From Bacillus chungangensis (lineage in GTDB: Bacteria > Bacillota > Bacilli > Bacillales > Bacillaceae_C): 64,000 bases of DNA. The notes under the pieces were generated by a model. The model did no database searches. It was not told where the DNA came from and was given only the letters and a program-made list of their open reading frames with translations. Shown one piece after another: positions 46,393 to 54,843 of the stretch. A program made the translations under genes and the position numbers. The stretch's first letter is position 1. The number at the start of each line of letters is the position of its first letter. The stretch covers positions 45,327 through 109,326 of the forward strand of contig NZ_JAUSTT010000018.1 in assembly GCF_030812995.1 (NCBI RefSeq). The letters run 5' to 3'.

Positions 46393-48260
46393 TGCTGCAA
46401 CCTCAATTTTAGAAGATGATAGCCTTTGACGCCAAGCTTATAGAGCCAAATAAAAATCAAACCAATAACAAGACCTCCTGCTAAACTATAAACGCTGCGG
46501 AGCAATGATACATATAATGGAATATGCAAATGGGTAAAAGTATTAACAAGTGATAGGTGGCCAATGACAGACGGAATTAATAAATATAAACCAGCCTGTT
46601 TATGTTGCTTCATCACATACAGGGCTAACACGAAAAACGGAAACCCGATTAACACTTCTTTGAATCTTGGTCTTACATATAAAATATTTTCCATCATTCC
46701 TCTTAATGAAAGTTCCAACGAACTAGCTGTCCCTTCATTTCCTGTACGGCTAATATAATAATAAACAACAGCGCCAAGAATTCCAATAATGATTAAATGC
46801 CAATAACGTATACTTGCATTTAATGAAAGCCTTATACTTCCCCATACCGCATACACGACCATAAACAAGATTGGAATTATATAAACTAATTTTACGCCTT
46901 TAAAAGCATCGATCTTAATGAGAAATTGATTCCCATTTAACAATGCAACAATAATCCAAATGCCGATTAAACTAATCAGCGCAGCCCGCGCATAAATCAG
47001 CACGATGTGCCGCTTTTCCAACTGGCCTTTTTTTGGAATAATCGCATAGACTGGTGCGATAACCGCAATCGCCAGTGCCACCAGTTTAATGAACATCGCC
47101 CTTCCTGTAACGAGATGTGCCACCGATAACAGCGCCATACCTGCAATCGCAACATACGCAAGTCGGTTCCGAAGCACTTGATGTGCCGCTAATCCAGCGA
47201 AAGCAATTGCAGCAAGGAGTGCGGCAGCTTTTTCCCAAAGCGGGATTTTAAAATCGTCAAAAGTTTCCGCTTTCCCTAACTTAAACAGTTTAGGCATTTC
47301 AGAACGAACCGTTGTTAAATAGTCTACTGTTTCCTCTAACACCTTATCTGGATGCCCTGAGTTTAAGTGGATAAAGAGTGCTCGCAAATTCCTTTCTTTT
47401 ACTGCACGAATAGCTATATCCACTAGCTCAGCAAAGGTTTTTTTATCGCTGCCTAAGTCGAGGCTATGTAATCTAATGACATCATAGTCCATGATCGTTG
47501 CAACAGTTGAAAAACTTTTCTGTTCAAAACCTTCAATGGAGTAAATGGTAAATCCTGCTTTTTTAAATTGATTCGCCCATTTTTGTATTGCACTTTTATC
47601 TGGATGACTTAATACTTCTTTTCCTGAAAATAGCATGCTATTTACTTGGTCATCTTTCAACGCTAACAATTGATCAATAACAAAACGGCCATCCTTATCA
47701 GCGGTCAAACTTGGCAAACGAGGCACTAATTGAAAACCATGTCCCTTAATCAAGGCAATAGCATCCTCATTAAAGCCAATCGGCTTTTCTTTCAGCTTTT
47801 TTTCTTCGCCAGGAACAAAATATAACTGATTCTTTCCAATTGTAATTGTTTCGATCTCATCAAAAACATACTCAATTTTATCGATAAACTCTGAACCTTC
47901 ATCTACATAAATAAACAATCCTTTTTTCTCTGGGATATCGAAAGAATCAATGTTTTTCCCGCTCAATACTATTGATTCTAACAGTTTCTCACGATTGATA
48001 TAGGAAATAATTCCTCGCTTCTGTAAACTATCTAATGTCTCTACTTCAATACTTATAGAGGTCAAGCCAGATTCTTTTAATAGGAGAAACACATCATCCA
48101 CAGTGAACTCAGAATCCGTATCTATCATTTCCATAATCTCGTCGTAAGGAATGATCATTTCATATGTATTATTCTTCCATTCTACTTTTGCCCGCTTGTA
48201 GATAGAAGGAATGGTTAATATAATGGAAAGCACTAAAATGATCGAAAGCCATTTTTTCAT
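46389..48260 (-). CDS. DUF5693 family membrane protein (CsaA-like partner of CsaB)
   Basis: A 623-residue protein with one N-terminal membrane helix, a large extracellular domain (about 30-325; DDVFLLLKESGLTSISIE, YEIITIGKNQLYF-like and SIEGFEQKSFSTVATI segments) and about eight helices in the C-terminal half. It matches the DUF5693 family found beside csaB in S-layer bacilli. Its job may be to bring the pyruvyl donor or polymer precursor to the right side of the membrane; this is inference. The start at 48260 follows AAGGGTG. It precedes csaB with a 4-base overlap. Confidence 0.85.
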   Translation of the reverse strand: MKKWLSIILVLSIILTIPSIYKRAKVEWKNNTYEMIIPYDEIMEMIDTDSEFTVDDVFLLLKESGLTSISIEVETLDSLQKRGIISYINREKLLESIVLSGKNIDSFDIPEKKGLFIYVDEGSEFIDKIEYVFDEIETITIGKNQLYFVPGEEKKLKEKPIGFNEDAIALIKGHGFQLVPRLPSLTADKDGRFVIDQLLALKDDQVNSMLFSGKEVLSHPDKSAIQKWANQFKKAGFTIYSIEGFEQKSFSTVATIMDYDVIRLHSLDLGSDKKTFAELVDIAIRAVKERNLRALFIHLNSGHPDKVLEETVDYLTTVRSEMPKLFKLGKAETFDDFKIPLWEKAAALLAAIAFAGLAAHQVLRNRLAYVAIAGMALLSVAHLVTGRAMFIKLVALAIAVIAPVYAIIPKKGQLEKRHIVLIYARAALISLIGIWIIVALLNGNQFLIKIDAFKGVKLVYIIPILFMVVYAVWGSIRLSLNASIRYWHLIIIGILGAVVYYYISRTGNEGTASSLELSLRGMMENILYVRPRFKEVLIGFPFFVLALYVMKQHKQAGLYLLIPSVIGHLSLVNTFTHLHIPLYVSLLRSVYSLAGGLVIGLIFIWLYKLGVKGYHLLKLRLQQ

Positions 48261-48485
48261 CAATCAACACCCTTTCCCTTTTCATTAAAATTCTTTTTTA
48301 AGTTGAACCTTTCATTCATCTGATTGATAGATTAATTAGACATTTAACCTTCATAGTTCCTGAATATTCATTAGGTAACTATGATGCCGTACGATCTTTT
48401 TTGCTGATCGCAGACTTGAAACAAAAAATCATAAAAATGACATCAGCATTAATCTATACTGATGCCAATTCTTATGTAAATGAAA

Positions 48486-48505
48486 TTTTATCCCACATTT
48501 AGTAC
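48486..48505 (-). repeat. Tail fragment of the dispersed repeat
   Basis: TTTATCCCACATTTAG matches the right end of the repeat in inverted orientation; nothing else of the element remains. Confidence 0.45.
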
Positions 48506-48618
48506 AATATAATCCTGCTAAACAGGCGATTTCCAAGCGGTCTTTATTCACTCTCGAAAATTTTACCACTTTTTTATCATTTGCGTCAACCTACTCCTAT
48601 TTTTTACAACAAGCAATT

Positions 48619-50190
48619 TTATGCACGTCTTCTCATTTTTTGGAATAGTTTCCCAATGACAGGGAACGATTGTAATGTTTCTCTGTCAATTCCTTTTAAT
48701 AGAATCACTAATATTCCATAAATGATTCCACCTACAATAATAGCAACTGTCGAATATCCTAATGCTTGCCAACGCCCCCAAGACGAAATATTAAAGTATA
48801 GGGTAGGCAAGCCAACAATAGCTCCCATAATAGTGGAAGAGAGAACAATCATCATCGTCTGTCGCTGCCAAATTGGGAAGCGAATCTCTCTCCAGATAAA
48901 ATAAGTATTTACAACACATAACAGCACGTAAACAACTAATGTCGAAATGGCTGCTCCTTCTAATCCAAATAGCTGAATAAATAGTAGATTCGTTCCAATC
49001 TTCACAAGTACACCGCCGATAATAATGAAAGCAGCAAGATTGGCGCGATTCATCCCCTGCAAAATCCCCGTACCTAAAATCGTGAACGAAGTAAACAAAG
49101 AACTGAACCCAATAATGGCAAGCACCGTGCTTCCTTCTAAATCCCGGAACAAAGCAAGGTTAAGTGGCAGCGTTAATGCCAACAAACCAAATGCAGCCGG
49201 CCAAGAAATAAAATGCGAAATGTGATGCGCTTTTACGATGACTGCTTTTGTTTCCTTCCATTTATTTTTCAGCAAATTTCCTGTAATCAGGGGAATAATC
49301 GGCAATACAATGGAAGAAGAAACAACCGTTGCGATTTGGACTAGCGCTGTCCCTCTCGCATAAATACCAGATAAATAAAGGATTTCCTCAGACTGATAAC
49401 CGAATGCTTTTAAGCTATAAGGAAGGGTGATGGAATCAACAAACTTTAATAACGCCATCGTAATCGCGCCCACGCAAATAGGCAATGATATTTTTAATAT
49501 CGTTTTACTAACCTTTTTAAATGTTTGGAACGTATACTTTGCCGTTTTTTTCGGCTTCAGCGAAGATTTCTGGAAGATCACTCGTAAAAAAAACAAGGAA
49601 CATAAAGCACCGATAGAGGAGCCAACCATAATGCCGCCGGCAATCATTTCATTTGAACGTGCTTGCTGGACAAGTACGTAAGCGATCACGAGAATGAAAG
49701 CAACACGAACAAATTGCTCCAACACTTGGGAAATAGCAGTAGGCTTCATATCTTCATAGCCTTGGAAATAACCGCGATACACTGCCATATATGGTGCGAT
49801 TAAAAGCGTAATTGAAACAATAATTAACGCTAAACGTGTTGATTCGCCCCCTAACAATACAGCAATCTGTGGTGAAAACACATATATCAATAAGAAGCTT
49901 ATAATCCCAAACAAAATGCCAAGAATCCCAGCTGTTAAAAAGATATCACGAATCTCTCTTTCTTCCTGCTTGGCACGAGCTTCCGATATTAGCTTCGATA
50001 TCGCAACAGGGATTCCAGCAACTGATAGTGTCAAAGCAACCATATACACTGGATAAACAAGATTAAAAATCCCATAAACTTCATCCCCTGCGATATTTTG
50101 CAATGGTATTTGAAAAATACTGCCCAATATTTTCGAAACAAGTGTGGCGATAGTTAGAATAAACGTACTTTTAATAAATGTTCTACTCAT
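48619..50190 (-). CDS. Polysaccharide flippase of the PST/MVF (SpoVB-like) family
   Basis: A 523-residue protein with about 14 membrane helices of the MOP flippase superfamily. It starts MSRTFIKSTFILTIATLVSKILGSIFQ at 50190 behind AAGGGG, overlapping the tagA stop by 4 bases (ATGA). Conserved pieces include ISKLISEARAKQ and YRGYFQGYEDMKPTAISQVLEQ. It presumably flips a lipid-linked wall polysaccharide made with TagA. SpoVB/YtgP/YkvU-type lipid II flippases are related, but coupling to tagA argues for a secondary wall polymer. Confidence 0.9.
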   Translation of the reverse strand: MSRTFIKSTFILTIATLVSKILGSIFQIPLQNIAGDEVYGIFNLVYPVYMVALTLSVAGIPVAISKLISEARAKQEEREIRDIFLTAGILGILFGIISFLLIYVFSPQIAVLLGGESTRLALIIVSITLLIAPYMAVYRGYFQGYEDMKPTAISQVLEQFVRVAFILVIAYVLVQQARSNEMIAGGIMVGSSIGALCSLFFLRVIFQKSSLKPKKTAKYTFQTFKKVSKTILKISLPICVGAITMALLKFVDSITLPYSLKAFGYQSEEILYLSGIYARGTALVQIATVVSSSIVLPIIPLITGNLLKNKWKETKAVIVKAHHISHFISWPAAFGLLALTLPLNLALFRDLEGSTVLAIIGFSSLFTSFTILGTGILQGMNRANLAAFIIIGGVLVKIGTNLLFIQLFGLEGAAISTLVVYVLLCVVNTYFIWREIRFPIWQRQTMMIVLSSTIMGAIVGLPTLYFNISSWGRWQALGYSTVAIIVGGIIYGILVILLKGIDRETLQSFPVIGKLFQKMRRRA

Positions 50191-50918
50191 TTTTTCCCCT
50201 TCAGTTTCTGTCCATAAACTTTGAACACGAAGTGCGGCAATGCCAGCATTCTTTTCAATCGGGTTGGCTGCTTCATTAACCGATAAAACCATTCTAAATT
50301 CGCCTTCTGCCAAAATTCAGGCGCTCTCTCTACTTTTCCAGCTAGCACATCGAAACATCCGCCAACACCAATAAAAATTCCTTTTTCAAATAAAGCGAAG
50401 TGCTGAGCAATCCATTGCTCCTGTCGAGGCAGCCCTAGAGCGACAAAAACAAGATCAGGCTCTAGCCTTTTTATATCACTTGCAATATCATTTTGTTCCC
50501 AATCAAAAAAACCATGATGGCCGCCAACGATTTCGACGCCAGGAAATTCCTCTACAATTTTTGTCATTGCCCCTTGCAAAACAGCTTCCTCCGCTCCTAA
50601 CAAATATACACGGTGATGGTGCTGATCAGCAGCTTTTAACAGTTCCTGCATCATATCGAAGCCTGTCACTCGCTCTGGCAGTGGATCATTTAGAAGCTTT
50701 GCCGCTTTCACAACACCAATCCCATCTGCTGTTACAAAATTGGCTTTCCGAATTATATTCATATAATCTTCATCTTCATTTGCTTTCATTACAATCTCGG
50801 GATTAGCTGTAACAATAAAAGTCTTTTCTTTTTGTACAATCCTTTCTTGCAGTAAGTATATAAAATCTTTCATTGTTGTATGTATAAATGGAACCCCAAG
50901 AATTGAGACTCGTTTCAT
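50187..50918 (-). CDS. tagA: WecG/TagA/CpsF family N-acetylmannosaminyltransferase
   Basis: TagA adds ManNAc to the GlcNAc-PP-lipid made by TagO, giving the linkage disaccharide for wall polymers. The 243-residue enzyme has VTANPEIVMKANED, NFVTADGIGVVKAAKLL with the catalytic Asp and FVALGLPRQEQWIA. The start at 50918 follows GGAG with 9-base spacing; an earlier ATG touches the ribosome binding site and is rejected. It heads a two-gene unit with the flippase, and repeat copy 8 lies upstream. Confidence 0.95.
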   Translation of the reverse strand: MKRVSILGVPFIHTTMKDFIYLLQERIVQKEKTFIVTANPEIVMKANEDEDYMNIIRKANFVTADGIGVVKAAKLLNDPLPERVTGFDMMQELLKAADQHHHRVYLLGAEEAVLQGAMTKIVEEFPGVEIVGGHHGFFDWEQNDIASDIKRLEPDLVFVALGLPRQEQWIAQHFALFEKGIFIGVGGCFDVLAGKVERAPEFWQKANLEWFYRLMKQPTRLKRMLALPHFVFKVYGQKLKGKK

Positions 50919-51165
50919 ATCAATCATCTCCTGCTGCTGTACATCTATCCTTTACTTCAATAAATATAACATAAAATAGAAAGAAACAAATAGAGGAATC
51001 GACATGGATGTTTCCTTTTCGCTGTTCAATTTTCCATCCATTTCAAATATATGATACTTCTATCAAGTATCCTTCTATTTACTCTCGTCGAAGAAATCCT
51101 ATCGATTATTTCAGAAAAAGCCGGCTCAAAAGGACTTGCACCTATCCAGAAAGACGAACACAGGA

Positions 51166-51444
51166 ATAAAGTGAAACTTCCATGAGTGGGGGTTCTTTCA
51201 TCCCCCCAGGGATAAGAAGTAGAACAAAGGCTAAGATCGCAGGCGTCCTCGAAAAGGAAACCCCTTTTCTTCGTGCGATGTTGATTCAAGAAGCTTTCCT
51301 TATCCTGTCGGCCCGAACCAATCGGACATTTGACTTTCAGTTATCCCCCACCTAGATTTCTTTGATTCTGAACTGCACCCCAATTGTTAGACACAGATCT
51401 AACAATTGGGGTAGGGGTCTTACTGCCAGTAGATTTGGGATAAA
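51166..51444 (+). repeat. Dispersed bcr1-like repeat, copy 8 (extended form)
   Basis: A 279-bp copy bounded by ATAAA at 51166-51170 and 51440-51444. Its second hairpin is rebuilt: CCCCAATTGTTAGA and TCTAACAATTGGGG form a new 14-bp inverted repeat where other copies have the CCCCCACCT/AGGTGGGGG arms. The first hairpin is damaged. Confidence 0.85.
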
Positions 51445-51619
51445 AGTTTAACGACAATTTTGTCGATAATTGTCATTTTATTCGTTTTTTAGTCAAAAAT
51501 GTGAGAAAGAGCTTTTAAAATGCCATTTTTCAATAAGACACTACTACTAAATCTACATTTTCCTTCGTTGTCGATGCAACCTCAATATACTATCATTTTA
51601 TTCAAAGGAGTGATAAAAA

Positions 51620-52057
51620 GTGGCTGAGGTAACAAATGAAATGTTGCTGCAAGTAATTAAAGAATTAAATACAAATCAACAAGACATGATGAAAGCTTTA
51701 CAAAAACGAGGAAAAATTCTACAAGAACATGAGAAAATTCTTCTGAAACAATCGAAAAAGATGGATTCGTTCATAGACGCTCAACAAGAACATTCGAAAA
51801 AGATAGATTCGTTAACGGAAGTTCAGAAGGAGCATTTGAAAAAAATACAGGAACATTCAAATAAAATGGATTCGTTCACAGAAGTTCAACAGAATCATTC
51901 AAATAAGGTGAACCAGTTTGCCGTGGGTATAAATAAACGTCTTGATTACATTGATGAACAGTTAAATGACTTAACAACTGGTCAATCTCTTCTTGTTTCT
52001 GATCTATGGAAAAATAAAAAGGACATCCAGCTCCTTAGAAATACACTTGGACTTTAG
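51620..52057 (+). CDS. Repetitive coiled-coil protein, function unknown
   Basis: A 145-residue soluble protein, strongly predicted as coiled coil from its heptad pattern. It carries a 14-residue unit, KKMDSFIDAQQEHS (46-59), KKIDSLTEVQKEHL (60-73) and NKMDSFTEVQQNHS (81-94), with a 7-residue half unit between the last two. The C-terminus (INKRLDYIDEQLNDLTTGQS) is non-repetitive. It starts at GTG after GGAG with 9-base spacing. No family is recognised. It lies between the wall-polymer genes and the glucosaminidase, but shares no operon with them. Confidence 0.8.
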   Translation: MAEVTNEMLLQVIKELNTNQQDMMKALQKRGKILQEHEKILLKQSKKMDSFIDAQQEHSKKIDSLTEVQKEHLKKIQEHSNKMDSFTEVQQNHSNKVNQFAVGINKRLDYIDEQLNDLTTGQSLLVSDLWKNKKDIQLLRNTLGL

Positions 52058-52353
52058 ACAGCCTATCCTTATACTCTCTTTATTTTGTGTCTAATTATTC
52101 TTTCTATTAGGATTACAGTGGCAATTATGTAAAAAGATGCACGAAGCAGGTTAAAGAATTTTAGATGTACAATGAGACTTCACCATTTGAATTATTTCTT
52201 CTCCAATATAAAATCCTAAGCTAAAAGTACGATGTTCAACCCGCAATCCTTGATAATCTTCACTTTTTTAAAAAAATTTTTTCATTGATGCTGGTTCAGG
52301 AAATTTTCTCCTCATCAGGCATATCATGACTCCTCACTTCTAGAACTGGTTAA

Positions 52354-52386
52354 AAAAACAGGTGAAGCGTTTCTCCACCTGTTTTT
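52354..52386 (-). terminator. Terminator of the glucosaminidase gene
   Basis: Minus strand AAAAACAGGTGGAG pairs with CTTCACCTGTTTTT. A strong stem with T-run. Confidence 0.9.
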
Positions 52387-52391
52387 AATGC

Positions 52392-54464
52392 TTAGTTTGC
52401 CAATGGTATTTTTTTCACATATTGACCAAGTGAGCCATTACTATAAACAAAACCATGCTCATTAGGATTCGAATCCAGGCTAATTTTATACCAAGTGGCT
52501 CCTTCTGCCTGAACTTCTTCATGTATAATCATTGGTATTCCTACTATCTTATATGTGTAAAGCTCGGCATTGCCAGTACCTGCTCCTGAGCGCACTTTCA
52601 AATTTTCAGTATTAACGACAGCAAGTGTAAGCTGGTTGCGATCTTTGCCGCCTAAATATTGATCAGCGCGGTACATATAGCCGGCAATTTTTTCTCCCCA
52701 GTAAGGATCAGACGCATATCTAACATTCATGCCAACTGCTTTATTACCAATTGCTGCTCCTTGATAATAGTTTAAGTTGGTCCTGCCCCAAACTGTATTG
52801 CTATATTTGCTAGTCGGATTGTGATACGCTTTCGACACATATTCTGCTACTTCTTTAATAGAATCTTCGAAGCTTGCATATGTATATGCTTTTTCATAAG
52901 CGTTGCCATCGCTTGCACCCATACCGAATAGATTTTTCTTATCTTGGGCAATTTTGCTCGTTCCCCAGGCGCTTTCATGTATAGCGTGCGCCATAAAATA
53001 TAAGGCATTGACATGATACTTTTCTTCCATTTCTTTAAAAATGGCTCCAGTTCCAAGCAGTGGACTAGTCGGATATTGCTTTTTATACGTATCAGGATAC
53101 TGATGCAGTAAATAGTTGTCCAGCTCTTCAGCTGTATAATTCGATTTTGAATGAAGCGGCAAGAAAGTAAAGTATTGATAGGCTTCTCCAACCTCTTGTC
53201 CACTTTCATTTGTAAAAGAAATGCCATCCCAGCTGTAATATTTTTGGCCTTCTGCCATAAAGGCCGGCGCTTTTCCGATGACACCTGTTGCAACAGTGGT
53301 ATTTGCAATCGGGTTGTATATGTAGTGAATCAGGTCGCCTCTGGAAGCTATATAATAGGAACGTCCTTTGCTTAATGCAGGAGGAATTAGTTTCACATTG
53401 CTTTGTGCAACATAGCTAACGGCGCCAGCCAACTCAACTTTTACCGCTTTTTCTGTAGCATCTAAAAATTTCATTTCTGTTCCTGCATTTACATATGTAC
53501 GACCTTCCCCTTTTAATGCAGGCGAGTCATAGAGTATTGTAAATTTATTCGTTGCAGCAACACCCGTTTTCATCCAGACTATGTCTTTGCCTTTCATAAT
53601 GACATGATTATCTGTTGCATTGTTTCTTGCCTCTTCAAAGGTTTTAAACATTTTATTATTCTGAAGATCGCCATTTTCACTAATGACTGCCAACTGATAA
53701 TCAGAAGCTAGCGCTTCTTCCTTTGGCAATTCTGGTTTGGATGGTTCTTGTTTGTCGGGTTCATCTTTTGATGCATCCGGTTTAGAAGGTTCTGGTGTTG
53801 CCGGTTCCTCTTTTGATGGTGTCTCTATCGACGGATGTTCTTCCTTAGGCGGTGTTTCAATTATTTGCAGCATTCGATTAAGAACCGCTGCTGTTTCACC
53901 TCTTGTTGCCTTCACTTCAGGACCAAATGTGCCATCATTGATGATCACCTTTAAAGAAAGCAAACGTTGAATTGAATCATGAAAGACCGGATTGATCTGC
54001 CGGCTATCGTTGAAGGTTAGCGGTGCTTTTTCTGCCGAAATTCCTTTATATTGCAGAGCTCTATCTACGAGACTTGCCATCTCTTGTCTCGTAATCTTGT
54101 TATTTGGCTTAAATGTTCCATTAGGATAACCGCTGACAATCCCAGTTTTTACGGCAGCGTGGATAGAACCTGTATACCATTTTCCTAGAATTACATCTGA
54201 AAAAATCATCTTCGATGGTTCAGCGGAATCGTCTGTTAAACCTAAAATTCTGTCAATAAAAGCTGCAAATTCTGCACGTGTCACATTTCCATCAGGAGCA
54301 TACACACCATTCCCATTTCCCGCAATAATTCCTTTGCTTATTAATGTTCGCATGTCTTGTTCATAATAATGGCCGGTAATATCGTCTTTCTGTGCAGCAG
54401 CCGCTGGGAAAGAAACAGAAATGGCCATCAAAAAGGCGACAAAAAACAACTTCCACTTTTTCAT
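52392..54464 (-). CDS. SLH-anchored endo-beta-N-acetylglucosaminidase (LytD-like)
   Basis: A 690-residue exported wall hydrolase. After the signal (cleavage near AAAA|QKDD) come three SLH domains (about 27-210), a Pro/Glu/Lys-rich linker (about 212-262) and a beta-rich SH3-like middle region. The glucosaminidase domain (about 470-600) has the catalytic Glu in HAIHESAWGTS near residue 500, with YMYRADQYLGG at its end. A C-terminal SH3-type domain (LKVRSGAGTGNAELYTY, GFVYSNGSLGQYV) follows. It cleaves GlcNAc-MurNAc bonds in peptidoglycan. SLH anchoring keeps it at the surface, where it may open the wall for S-layer growth or division. Confidence 0.93.
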   Translation of the reverse strand: MKKWKLFFVAFLMAISVSFPAAAAQKDDITGHYYEQDMRTLISKGIIAGNGNGVYAPDGNVTRAEFAAFIDRILGLTDDSAEPSKMIFSDVILGKWYTGSIHAAVKTGIVSGYPNGTFKPNNKITRQEMASLVDRALQYKGISAEKAPLTFNDSRQINPVFHDSIQRLLSLKVIINDGTFGPEVKATRGETAAVLNRMLQIIETPPKEEHPSIETPSKEEPATPEPSKPDASKDEPDKQEPSKPELPKEEALASDYQLAVISENGDLQNNKMFKTFEEARNNATDNHVIMKGKDIVWMKTGVAATNKFTILYDSPALKGEGRTYVNAGTEMKFLDATEKAVKVELAGAVSYVAQSNVKLIPPALSKGRSYYIASRGDLIHYIYNPIANTTVATGVIGKAPAFMAEGQKYYSWDGISFTNESGQEVGEAYQYFTFLPLHSKSNYTAEELDNYLLHQYPDTYKKQYPTSPLLGTGAIFKEMEEKYHVNALYFMAHAIHESAWGTSKIAQDKKNLFGMGASDGNAYEKAYTYASFEDSIKEVAEYVSKAYHNPTSKYSNTVWGRTNLNYYQGAAIGNKAVGMNVRYASDPYWGEKIAGYMYRADQYLGGKDRNQLTLAVVNTENLKVRSGAGTGNAELYTYKIVGIPMIIHEEVQAEGATWYKISLDSNPNEHGFVYSNGSLGQYVKKIPLAN

Positions 54465-54803
54465 GTTGAGCAGTCCTCCTATCTGTGAATCTATCTCTTA
54501 CTCTATCAAATTTCACCATTATTCACCAGTTGATTTTTTTCAATTACGACTTAGAATAAGAGCAGAAGCAACAACCTAAATCGCTTATCATTCCAGCACT
54601 CACATACCTTTCTTTTTTATCTCATTTCTTCTTTATAGCAAAAAAGCTTTACCTATCTTTTCCTCCTCACTCACTCGCATTTCATTCCTCCTATCTTAAT
54701 AAATATTCAATACAAGTTTAAAGTGGAGCTCCGATCGCTTAGTTCTGCTTTCCAAGGCTGGAACAGTGTATTATCAACAGTTAGTGCGCAATAAAATCTT
54801 CTA

Positions 54804-54812
54804 TGTTATACT
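54804..54812 (+). promoter_or_regulatory. Extended -10 promoter of secA2-slaP
   Basis: TGTTATACT (TGn plus TATACT) about 32 bases before the secA2 start. The -35 is weak. Confidence 0.45.
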
Positions 54813-54843
54813 TATAAATACCAGTTTTTAAGGAGCGTAACGT

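Noticed and set aside
51026..51289. A minus-strand frame across repeat copy 8
   Set aside because: It is translated repeat sequence; the same pseudo-protein appears in other copies (for example 6963-7169) and has no ribosome binding site.
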